Of a stretch of 6,086 nt of DNA, positions 1-5,390 are shown in pieces. The stretch covers positions 1-6,086 of the forward strand of contig JADGQH010000201.1 in NCBI GenBank assembly GCA_017881985.1, written 5' to 3'. The first letter of the stretch is position 1. Each line of letters opens with the position of its first letter. The notes under the pieces were generated by a model. That model saw only the letters and a program-made list of their open reading frames with translations. It ran no database searches and was not told where the DNA came from. The DNA is from Chloroflexota bacterium (GTDB lineage Bacteria; Chloroflexota; Limnocylindria; Limnocylindrales; CSP1-4). The position numbers were made by a program, and so were the translations under genes.

Positions 1-1482
1 CGCGCGTCCGCCCTCGGCTCCCACGAGCAGGCACTCGTCTTCCTCGAGCAGGCCCTGGAGGTGACGACCGATCCCGCCGACCGTGCGGACCTGCACGCGC
101 GGGCGGCAGGGGCTGCCCAGCAGGGACTCGATTCGGACGTCGTCCTGCGCCATGCGGAGGCGGTCGTCCTGGAGCGCCGCCGGGCCGGAGATCGTCCGGC
201 GATCGCCGCCGCCGAGGCGGCCTTCGCCCAGGCGGTCAACAACTCCCTCAGCGATCCGGCCCGCGCCGTCGAGATGCTCCTCCGGACCTGGGACGAGTTC
301 TCCGACCTTGAGGAGACCCCCGCCGGCGTCGCGATCATGGCATCCCTCGGGCGCGCTTACCGCGGCCTCGACAGCTCGCCGGACGCGCTCGCATGGATCG
401 ACCGATACCTGCCGATTTCGGAGCGCCTGGACCTGCTCGACGAGACGGCCCGCGGGATCATGGGACGTGGCTCGGCACTCCTCACGGGCGGCCGACCGCG
501 TGAGGGCGTGGTCCTCCTGCGCGGCGCCCACCAGATGGCCATGACCCACGACCTCGAGGTCGAGATGGGCGCGCGCGTCCTCCTCGCGTTCTACGAGCAG
601 TGGGGCGAGCCGGCGGCGGGCCTGGCCCTCGGTCGCGAGGGCATGGAGATCGCGCGACGGAAGGGCTCGCGCTCGTACGGCTTCCTGATGGTCGGGAACG
701 CCGTGATCGTCGCGTTCCGGGTGGGCGAGTGGGACTGGGCGGCCGCGACCCTCGACGAGTGGCTCGCGATCGAGGCGCGGAGGAGCAACTGGACCGAGCT
801 GTACGTCGACCGCGCGATCCTCCGGTCGCTTCGCGGTGAGGATGCGACCGCCGACATCGAGGCCGCCGCCGCCCTGCGCGGCCCGATCACCGATCCGCAG
901 TACGAGTCCTACGAACGCCTGGCGCGCGCCTGGATGGCGTTCGCGGCGGGGGACCTGGCCGGCGCGAGGGCGGAGGCCGAGCGCGCCGCGGCGGTCACCA
1001 GCTACTTCGCGCCGCTCGGCCTGCCGCTCGCCGCCCGCGCGGCTCTCTGGGCCGGGGACGTCGCCGACGCCCGCCGGCTCGTCGGCGAGCTCCGGACGAC
1101 CCCGTTCTGGGGCCTCGCCCTCGACGCGGATCGCGCCGCGATGGAAGCCGGGGTCGCCGCGCTCGATGGGCGCGGCGGCGAGGCGCTGGCAGGCTATCGC
1201 GAGGCCCTCCGCGCCTATCGCCAGCTCGGGCTCGCGTTCGAGGAGGCCGCCGCGGCCGTTGACATGGCAAACCTGCTGCCGTCGCCGGAGCGGGACGCGC
1301 CCGATGTGGTGGCCGCCGTCGCCGCTGCGCGCGAGACGCTCGAACGACTCGGGGCTAGGCCCTTCCTGGCGCGCCTCGAGTCGGCCGTCCGCGGCGGCGC
1401 CGTGCCGGCCTCCGGATCCGCGGCGACCCCGTCCGCCGCGGCTCCGCTCAGAACATCCGCCGCAGCCCCGGAACCCGCTTGA
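1..1482 (+). CDS. TPR/helical-repeat C-terminal region of a large regulator-like ATPase protein (5' partial)
   Basis: The reading frame is open from the first base of the window to a TGA at 1480-1482, giving 493 residues. The GTG at 61 is not the start, because coding-like, repeat-like sequence (HEQALVFLEQALE) precedes it in frame. The protein is a run of amphipathic, alanine- and leucine-rich helix pairs of TPR type, for example GRAYRGLDSSPDALAWIDRY near residue 120 and ALAGYREALRAYRQLGLAFE near 395. It then has the segment ARETLERLGARPFLARLES, which resembles the C-terminal end of large AAA-ATPase/TPR proteins, often fused to class III nucleotide cyclase or LuxR domains. A low-complexity Ala/Pro/Ser tail of about 30 residues follows. 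No LuxR-type HTH is visible at the C-terminus. The ATPase, cyclase or DNA-binding part would lie left of the window, so the function is inferred: probably signal-responsive protein-protein contacts in the cytoplasm. The 3' end overlaps the convergent acyltransferase gene by 35 bases. Confidence 0.8.
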   Translation, partial: RASALGSHEQALVFLEQALEVTTDPADRADLHARAAGAAQQGLDSDVVLRHAEAVVLERRRAGDRPAIAAAEAAFAQAVNNSLSDPARAVEMLLRTWDEFSDLEETPAGVAIMASLGRAYRGLDSSPDALAWIDRYLPISERLDLLDETARGIMGRGSALLTGGRPREGVVLLRGAHQMAMTHDLEVEMGARVLLAFYEQWGEPAAGLALGREGMEIARRKGSRSYGFLMVGNAVIVAFRVGEWDWAAATLDEWLAIEARRSNWTELYVDRAILRSLRGEDATADIEAAAALRGPITDPQYESYERLARAWMAFAAGDLAGARAEAERAAAVTSYFAPLGLPLAARAALWAGDVADARRLVGELRTTPFWGLALDADRAAMEAGVAALDGRGGEALAGYREALRAYRQLGLAFEEAAAAVDMANLLPSPERDAPDVVAAVAAARETLERLGARPFLARLESAVRGGAVPASGSAATPSAAAPLRTSAAAPEPA

Positions 1483-2563
1483 GGACGAGGGCACTCACCG
1501 CGAGCGACCCGACGAGCGTCGCGATCACGAGGATCGCGAGCTTGGCGACGGCCGGGATGCCGACCCCCACGAGAACGTACGCCAGCGGGTAGAGCACGAG
1601 CGGGTGGACGTAGTAGATGCCGAACGAGTTGGCGGCGAGCGTCCGCCAGGCCAGCCCGGCTCCGTCGATCCAGCGCCTGAAGAGGGCGACGCCGGCGATC
1701 AGCCCGGTCAGGCAGAAGGTGCTGAACAGGGCCGACTCGACGGCTTGGGAGGGCAGGGACATGTCCGGGCCGGCCATCCGATAGGCCACGTAGACAAGGC
1801 CGGCGATGACGCACCCGGCGCCCCACGGCGCCAGCCTGGGCCGGAAGCCCGCCTCGGTGAACCAGCCGTGCCGCTCCGCATAGATCCCGAGGATGAAATA
1901 GCCGACGTAGAACGCGATCCGAGCCGGCTGCACCACGAACAGGTACGAGAGCGACCGCCAGCCGTCCAGGCCCAGGTTCGGTGAGTAGAGAATCGACCCG
2001 CCCGCCGTCAGCACGATGAACCAGAAGAACAGGCGGGCCCGCGGCTGCTCGACGCGCGGCTGCCCAGCCTGGAGGACCGCCCGTGCCGGGAGGACGTACG
2101 CGTAGACGAGGACGAGAAACGCGACGAACAGGACGCCCAGGAACCAGTACACCGACTGCTGGAACATCGGCCCCCAGAAGTCGGAGGTCCAGAACTGCAG
2201 GTAGCCCGTGGGTACGCCTCGCGAGACGTAGTTCATGTACGTCGCGAGTGGGGCGAGCAGCACGACCCCGAGGATCCACGGGATTGCGAGCCGCACGACC
2301 TTCTCGCGAATGAACCCCTGGGGCCCGCGGCGCTGGAGCGAGCGGACCGCGAAATACCCGGCCACGAAGAACAGGACCTGCATGATCGGGACGTCGAGGG
2401 CCAGGACGAGCCAGGTGAAGACGACGCTGCGGTCGGGGTCGATGACGTACCACCACGACGGCGGGTCGGCCATGTAGGTGATCGCCGCGTGCAGGACGAT
2501 CACCAGGATGATGGCGAAGGCCCGCAGGTTGTCGAGGTAGTGCAGCCGCGGCCGCATGCTCAT
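1448..2563 (-). CDS. Acyltransferase 3 family integral membrane protein
   Basis: This 371-residue protein has about ten hydrophobic segments and no separate signal peptide. The first membrane helix carries LDNLRAFAIILVIVLHA, with R14 and H25 in the R-x10-H arrangement that marks acyltransferase-3 (Acyl_transf_3, OafA/OpgC-like) proteins. Residues 64-96 (LFFVAGYFAVRSL through RLAIPW) match the next conserved block, a membrane helix followed by a basic cytoplasmic loop. A late FGIYYVHPLVLYPLAYVL helix with H320 is also typical. Family members move acyl groups, often acetyl or succinyl, across or at the membrane onto sugars, glycans, lipids or secondary metabolites; the acceptor here is unknown. 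I chose the ATG at 2563 because GGAG lies 7 bases upstream (2571-2574). An in-frame ATG at 2557 would be 13 bases away. The open frame continues upstream to 2893, but that part reads as noncoding spacer and antisense of the flavoprotein. The gene follows the flavoprotein in the same direction after 134 bases and ends inside the 3' end of the convergent TPR gene. Confidence 0.9.
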   Translation of the reverse strand: MSMRPRLHYLDNLRAFAIILVIVLHAAITYMADPPSWWYVIDPDRSVVFTWLVLALDVPIMQVLFFVAGYFAVRSLQRRGPQGFIREKVVRLAIPWILGVVLLAPLATYMNYVSRGVPTGYLQFWTSDFWGPMFQQSVYWFLGVLFVAFLVLVYAYVLPARAVLQAGQPRVEQPRARLFFWFIVLTAGGSILYSPNLGLDGWRSLSYLFVVQPARIAFYVGYFILGIYAERHGWFTEAGFRPRLAPWGAGCVIAGLVYVAYRMAGPDMSLPSQAVESALFSTFCLTGLIAGVALFRRWIDGAGLAWRTLAANSFGIYYVHPLVLYPLAYVLVGVGIPAVAKLAILVIATLVGSLAVSALVLKRVPGLRRMF

Positions 2564-2570
2564 GCAGATG

Positions 2571-2574
2571 CTCC
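2571..2574 (-). promoter_or_regulatory. Ribosome-binding site of the acyltransferase gene
   Basis: On the minus strand GGAG is followed by 7 bases and then the ATG at 2563. This spacing decides between two in-frame ATGs, at 2563 and 2557. A perfect inverted repeat begins two bases upstream of this site. Confidence 0.65.
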
Positions 2575-2576
2575 GG

Positions 2577-2602
2577 TTCGTCGAGGGCGGATGCTCGACG
2601 AA
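2577..2602. repeat. Perfect 9-bp inverted repeat with 8-base spacer next to the acyltransferase RBS
   Basis: TTCGTCGAG at 2577-2585 and CTCGACGAA at 2594-2602 are exact reverse complements separated by 8 bases. The left arm ends two bases from the GGAG ribosome-binding site of the acyltransferase gene. It could be a dyad operator for a dimeric repressor, or an RNA hairpin in the leader that affects ribosome access. There is no T-run after it on either strand, so a classical terminator is less likely. The match is read directly; the role is inference. Confidence 0.6.
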
Positions 2603-2673
2603 TCGTCGCGGCCGGGCCACCGTCATCAAGAGCCGTCCGGCCCTCGGGGCAGCGGAATGCCGCGAGGTGAGCG

Positions 2674-2689
2674 TCGGCCCGCGGGCCGA
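2674..2689. repeat. Perfect 16-bp GC palindrome just past the flavoprotein stop codon
   Basis: TCGGCCCGCGGGCCGA is its own reverse complement with no spacer. It begins 8 bases beyond the flavoprotein stop codon in the direction of transcription. In RNA it could fold as a short GC hairpin with a four-base loop, perhaps protecting the 3' end or slowing polymerase, but no U-tract follows. In DNA this GC-rich, GC-only palindromes of this size arise sometimes by chance, so a function is uncertain. Confidence 0.45.
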
Positions 2690-2697
2690 GGCCGCGG

Positions 2698-3918
2698 TCA
2701 GGAGGCGGTCATGCTGCCTGCGATCGTCCGCGCCACGATCGCCGCGTCCTCGCCCACGCCGAACAGGGTCGACGACTTCCGCGTCCGCAGCCAGTGGGTC
2801 CCCACGAAGTAGAGGCCATCCACCACGGTGCTGGCCCCGTCGAGCTGGACCGGGAAGCCCAGCTCGTCGAACGCGTCGGCCCAGGGCAGCCATGAACGGA
2901 AGTCAGGGCGGAAGCCGCCGGCGAACACGACCGCCCCGAACCCGTCGAGCGGGACCTCCTCCGGCGCCGCGCCGTCGAACGGCCCTGGGTCGGCGATCTC
3001 GGGTCGCGGCAGCCCGCGCTCGTCGGCGACCCGGACCACCTGCGCCATGAGATCGCGGTAGCGCGCATCGCCCCAGGCGACTGTTTCAGCGAGGTCGGCC
3101 GAGAACCGCGCGCGCGTGCCCGCGGCCCCCAGGAAGTGGCCGACGAGCACCACCCCCATGGACCGAAGCGTTCGAAGGTTCAAATCGTGGCCGCCGCCGT
3201 GGCCCGTGGCCAGCGGGTTCGCGCCGAGGCGCGCCGCAGGAGACGGCAGGGCCGCGACCGGCTGGTCCAGGAAGCCCGATTCGAGAAGCCACCAGATGAG
3301 GTCGTGGCCGCCCAGCCGTCGGGACGCCCAGGGGGCCCTCCCGCACGAAAGGACGACGTCGCGTCCGGCCTCCCGCAGCTCCTCCGCCAGCTGGCAGCCC
3401 GACTGGCCACTCCCGACGACCAGGATCGGCCCCGGCGGCAGGCTGGCTTCGTTGCGAAACCGTTCGATGTCGACCTGGAGGAGGCCCGCCGGCAGCGAGT
3501 CGGAGACGGCCGGGCGGTGGGCGCGCTGGAAGGCTCCCGTGCACAGGACGACGCGGGCGGCATGCAGGTCGCCGGCCGACGTGCGGGCGACGAAGCCCCC
3601 CGGGGCGCGATCGATCGTCCGGACGGCGACGCCCTCGCGGACGGGCGTGGCCGAACCAGCCGCGTACCGCTCGAGATGGGCGACGATCTCGTCGCGGGGC
3701 ATGAACCCTTCGGGATCGTCGCCCGAGTAGGCCCCGCCCGGGAGCTGCACGGACCAGTTCGGGGTCACCAGGCAGAAGCTGTCCCACCGATCGCGCCAGG
3801 TCTGGCCGATCCGCCCACGCTCCAGGACGACGTGGCCGATCCCCCGGCCGGCGAGCTCATGGCTGACCGCGAGGCCGGCGGACCCGCCCCCGACGACCAC
3901 GACATCTGCATGCTCCAT
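2698..3918 (-). CDS. FAD/NAD(P)-dependent flavoprotein, flavin-monooxygenase-like (CzcO/TrkA-type group)
   Basis: This 406-residue, probably soluble protein has two Rossmann motifs. The N-terminal FAD-binding motif is VVVVGGGSAG (G10, G12, G15), with E33 ending the second strand. The NAD(P)H-binding motif is VVGSGQSG (G169, G171, G174), followed by QLAEEL. Between them, WDSFCLVTPNWSVQLPG (45-61), GFMPRDEIVAHLERY (71-85) and VVLCTGAFQ (123-131) match the group annotated as flavin-containing monooxygenases, 'flavoproteins involved in K+ transport' and the MSMEG_0569 family. Near the C-terminus, GLYFVGTHWLR (368-378) and SSTLFGVGEDAA (382-393) fit the final FAD-contacting segment. Its length is about normal for these compact members. 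The substrate is unknown; these enzymes oxidise N-, S- or carbonyl-bearing compounds with NADPH and oxygen, or act as reductases. The HSS stretch common in the linker of related proteins is replaced by VDIERF (149-154). The start at 3918 is chosen because MEHADVVVVGG begins the fold directly; there is no Shine-Dalgarno match, but a promoter lies just upstream. It reads in the same direction as its neighbours on both sides. Confidence 0.88.
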   Translation of the reverse strand: MEHADVVVVGGGSAGLAVSHELAGRGIGHVVLERGRIGQTWRDRWDSFCLVTPNWSVQLPGGAYSGDDPEGFMPRDEIVAHLERYAAGSATPVREGVAVRTIDRAPGGFVARTSAGDLHAARVVLCTGAFQRAHRPAVSDSLPAGLLQVDIERFRNEASLPPGPILVVGSGQSGCQLAEELREAGRDVVLSCGRAPWASRRLGGHDLIWWLLESGFLDQPVAALPSPAARLGANPLATGHGGGHDLNLRTLRSMGVVLVGHFLGAAGTRARFSADLAETVAWGDARYRDLMAQVVRVADERGLPRPEIADPGPFDGAAPEEVPLDGFGAVVFAGGFRPDFRSWLPWADAFDELGFPVQLDGASTVVDGLYFVGTHWLRTRKSSTLFGVGEDAAIVARTIAGSMTAS

Positions 3919-3926
3919 GGGCGCGG

Positions 3927-3956
3927 AGTCTACGGTTGCGGCCGCTGTCGAGGCAA
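3927..3956 (-). promoter_or_regulatory. Candidate promoter of the flavoprotein gene (possibly leaderless)
   Basis: On the minus strand TTGCCT (3956-3951) and TAGACT (3932-3927) are separated by 18 bases. They resemble -35 TTGACA and the TANNNT -10 of high-GC bacteria. Only 8 bases separate the -10 box from the ATG at 3918, so transcription would begin at or next to the start codon. That agrees with the absence of a ribosome-binding site. The boxes are seen; promoter activity is inferred. Confidence 0.4.
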
Positions 3957-3962
3957 GCGGGT

Positions 3963-4016
3963 GATCCGGGGCCGCCCGACGGGGCCAGGCCCTGGAGCCC
4001 TCCGGGGGCCCGGATC
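3963..4016. repeat. Long-range 8-bp inverted repeat enclosing a second small dyad, in the spacer after the DinB-type gene
   Basis: GATCCGGG at 3963-3970 and CCCGGATC at 4009-4016 are exact reverse complements. The 38 bases between them contain CCAGG (3985-3989) and CCTGG (3991-3995), another inverted pair one base apart. The structure starts 18 bases beyond the stop codon of the DinB-type gene and ends before the candidate flavoprotein promoter. It is therefore placed like a terminator or 3'-end structure, though it lacks a T-run. Confidence 0.4.
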
Positions 4017-4034
4017 TCGCAGCGCGCGCCGCGG

Positions 4035-4784
4035 TCAGAAGACGACGCGCGTCCCGAGGATCTCCCCTCGCACGCCGCGGCCGCTCAGCGCGCGGACGAA
4101 CTCGACCGCATCGATCTCGATGTCTGGCCCGCCGGCACCGCGTTCGAACCGGCCGCCCGCCGGGCCGCCCAGGACCAGGCTGAAGGGACGGCCGTGCTTC
4201 TTTGCCCAATCGAGGACGCAATCCTCGGCGAGGCGGCCGTCGTGTTCCGGCGTCAGGACCATCTCGCGCCCGGTCGCTCGAGCGATGTCGACGCGGTGCA
4301 TCCACGTGTCGCGGGTGAGGATCACCTCGAACAACTCGCGCATGGTGAAGCGGCCACCATCATCCGGCTGCGACACCGGGATCCAGCGCAGGCGCCGTCG
4401 CCAGCGCAGCGCCTTCGGAGTCGCGCGTTCATACCTCGCGATCAGCTCAACGGTGGAAGCACTCGCTCGCTCGCTGACCTGGACCGCATTGGCGCCATCG
4501 ACGGGCAGGTGGCCATCCACCGCCCCTCGCCGCAGGAGCTTCGCCCCGACGCGGTACTGGTGGATCAGCTCGGCGGGGCTGCCAAACCCTTCGGCGGCTC
4601 CGACAAGGTGCCCGAGCATGCCGCGCACGTCCCATGCCGCGCAGTCGGTGGGATGGGTCCAGTCGCCGTCGCCGAGCGTGCGGAGGAGCTCCAGCATGCG
4701 GCGGTACTCGGCGGCCGCAAGCCGCCAGGTTTCCTCGCCGGCGATCCGCGAGCTCGACTCGACCCGCGTCACGTGCGCTGTCAT
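4035..4784 (-). CDS. Maleylpyruvate isomerase/DinB family protein (mycothiol-dependent-type enzyme)
   Basis: This 249-residue cytoplasmic protein resembles the TIGR03083/MDMPI N-terminal group of the DinB fold, a metal-binding four-helix bundle. ATWRLAAAEYRRML-like helix 1 (about 17-35) is followed by the signature WTHPTDCAAWDVRGMLGHLVGAAE (42-65), which carries H59. Later comes LFEVILTRDTWMHRVDIARATGRE (151-174), which carries D159 and H163. H59, D159 and H163 fit the expected metal triad, with Asp where the characterised maleylpyruvate isomerase has Glu. A C-terminal domain of about 65 residues, including FSLVLGGPAGGRF, resembles the SCP2-like tail of these proteins. Family members use mycothiol or another thiol for isomerisation, transfer or detoxification; the substrate here is unknown. 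The start is chosen at 4784: GGAGG at 4795-4799 is 10 bases away, whereas the ATG at 4793 is only one base from it. The gene is divergent from the NifX-like gene and upstream of the flavoprotein gene. Confidence 0.82.
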   Translation of the reverse strand: MTAHVTRVESSSRIAGEETWRLAAAEYRRMLELLRTLGDGDWTHPTDCAAWDVRGMLGHLVGAAEGFGSPAELIHQYRVGAKLLRRGAVDGHLPVDGANAVQVSERASASTVELIARYERATPKALRWRRRLRWIPVSQPDDGGRFTMRELFEVILTRDTWMHRVDIARATGREMVLTPEHDGRLAEDCVLDWAKKHGRPFSLVLGGPAGGRFERGAGGPDIEIDAVEFVRALSGRGVRGEILGTRVVF

Positions 4785-4794
4785 CCTGGTCATC

Positions 4795-4799
4795 CCTCC
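4795..4799 (-). promoter_or_regulatory. Ribosome-binding site that decides the start of the DinB-type gene
   Basis: GGAGG on the minus strand lies one base before an ATG at 4793 and 10 bases before an in-frame ATG at 4784. One base is too close for normal initiation, so the second ATG is favoured and the protein begins MTAHV. Confidence 0.6.
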
Positions 4800-4847
4800 A
4801 CGCACGAAGCGTAGACCCCGATGGGCACCGTACGTCGTCCCATCTTC

Positions 4848-4863
4848 GGCCGAGGACTCGGCC
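4848..4863. repeat. 7-bp inverted repeat in the divergent promoter region
   Basis: GGCCGAG (4848-4854) and CTCGGCC (4857-4863) are exact reverse complements two bases apart. They lie about 64 bases upstream of the DinB-type start. This could be an operator for a dimeric regulator; chance is also possible at this GC content. Confidence 0.35.
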
Positions 4864-4963
4864 AGCCCGATCCGCGGCACCGTGCCCGGGGGCGGCTACA
4901 GGCCGAAGGCGCAGTTCTGCCGTAGCCTGTGGGCATCGACCGGCCACGGCCGACACGCCGGGA

Positions 4964-4977
4964 CATCGGTCATCGGT
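4964..4977. repeat. Tandem 7-base direct repeat upstream of the NifX-like gene
   Basis: CATCGGT occurs twice back to back (4964-4970 and 4971-4977), about 49 bases before the NifX-like start codon. It may be half-sites of a regulator or a chance duplication. Confidence 0.3.
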
Positions 4978-5012
4978 CGCCCGAGCCAGGTTCCGCGGAT
5001 CGCGCCAGCGCG

Positions 5013-5017
5013 AGGAG
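5013..5017 (+). promoter_or_regulatory. Ribosome-binding site of the NifX-like gene
   Basis: AGGAG is followed by 8 bases and then the ATG at 5026. This is good spacing. It rules out the longer open frame that extends far upstream as antisense of the neighbouring genes. Confidence 0.7.
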
Positions 5018-5025
5018 CAACCCTG

Positions 5026-5367
5026 ATGATCGTGTGTGTGCCGGTGACGCCGGTCGGAGAGATCGACCCACGCTGGGGCCGTGCGGCGCGCGTCGCCATC
5101 GCGGAGGTGGATGACGGTGCGATCGCCCGTTGGGACGAGATCGACGTCGGCTGGGATGCGCTCCACGACGCGGGTTCCGAGGGTGGCCACCACGCCCGCG
5201 TGGCCGGCTTCCTCAAGGAGCAGGGCACCGAGGTCGTCGTCGCGCACCACATGGGCGACCCGATGCTGCACATGCTGGCGGCCATGGGCGTACAGGTGCG
5301 GCTCGGCGCCAGCGGCGACGCGCGAGGCGCGGTCCTGGCGGTGACGGCGGGCCGCGCGGAGACCTAG
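5026..5367 (+). CDS. NifX/NifB C-terminus-like dinitrogenase iron-molybdenum cofactor domain protein
   Basis: This small 113-residue protein consists of one Nitro_FeMo-Co domain (the NifX/NafY/NifB C-terminal fold, RNase-H-like). It starts MIVCVPVTPVG, the usual first strand. DPRWGRAARVAIAEVDDG (14-31) replaces the usual HFG-x-A segment, with RWG at 16-18. GGHHARVAGFLKEQGTEVVVAHHMGDPML (53-81) and MLAAMGVQVRLGASGDA (83-99) are the conserved core. Several histidines (55, 56, 74, 75, 82) and a single cysteine (C4) are potential metal or cofactor ligands. In nitrogen fixers such domains bind FeMo-co or its precursor. Stand-alone copies are widespread in organisms without nitrogenase and their role is not established; metal or Fe-S cluster handling is the usual guess. 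There is no other nif-type gene in the window. The start is set by AGGAG 8 bases upstream. It is divergent from the DinB-type gene and ends 23 bases from the convergent oxidoreductase gene. Confidence 0.85.
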   Translation: MIVCVPVTPVGEIDPRWGRAARVAIAEVDDGAIARWDEIDVGWDALHDAGSEGGHHARVAGFLKEQGTEVVVAHHMGDPMLHMLAAMGVQVRLGASGDARGAVLAVTAGRAET

Positions 5368-5390
5368 GGACTGCTCCTCCGTCGGCGCGT

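Larger units (their letters stand above)
4785..5025. other. Divergent intergenic region between the DinB-type and NifX-like genes
   Basis: These 241 bases must carry the promoters of both genes. For the minus-strand gene there is a TACGCT (4813-4808) of TANNNT type close to its ribosome-binding site, without a good -35. For the plus-strand gene TAGCCT at 4923-4928 is possible, also without a clear -35. The region also holds a dyad at 4848-4863 and a tandem 7-base repeat at 4964-4977. I see no convincing small ORF or RNA gene. Confidence 0.5.

Noticed and set aside
61..63. GTG as the start of the TPR gene
   Set aside because: The frame is open and coding-like to the left edge, no ribosome-binding site precedes it, and the helix pattern continues across it.
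836..1984. A 382-codon plus-strand frame
   Set aside because: It is a shifted shadow of the TPR gene continuing into the antisense of the acyltransferase, Pro/Arg/Ser-rich and without motifs.
1215..2456. A 413-codon minus-strand frame overlapping the acyltransferase
   Set aside because: It is a shifted frame of the acyltransferase gene. The other frame has the membrane helices, the R-x10-H motif and a ribosome-binding site; this one has Arg/Pro-rich shadow composition.
2564..2893. N-terminal extension of the acyltransferase by 110 codons
   Set aside because: The extension overlaps the flavoprotein gene in another frame, is Arg/Gly-rich, and the ATG at 2563 has a good ribosome-binding site and family-typical N-terminus.
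3919..4305. N-terminal extension of the flavoprotein by 129 codons
   Set aside because: It would overlap the DinB-type gene and adds Arg/Pro-rich sequence before an N-terminal FAD motif that normally starts the protein.
3136..5367. A 743-codon open frame on the plus strand
   Set aside because: It runs antisense to the flavoprotein and DinB-type genes and has Arg/Pro/Gly/Ala-rich composition without motifs. Only its last 113 codons, from the ATG at 5026, form a real protein. Stop-free antisense frames are expected at this GC content.
5368..5390. Bidirectional terminator between the NifX-like and oxidoreductase genes
   Set aside because: The 23 bases contain no inverted repeat of useful length and no T- or A-run.
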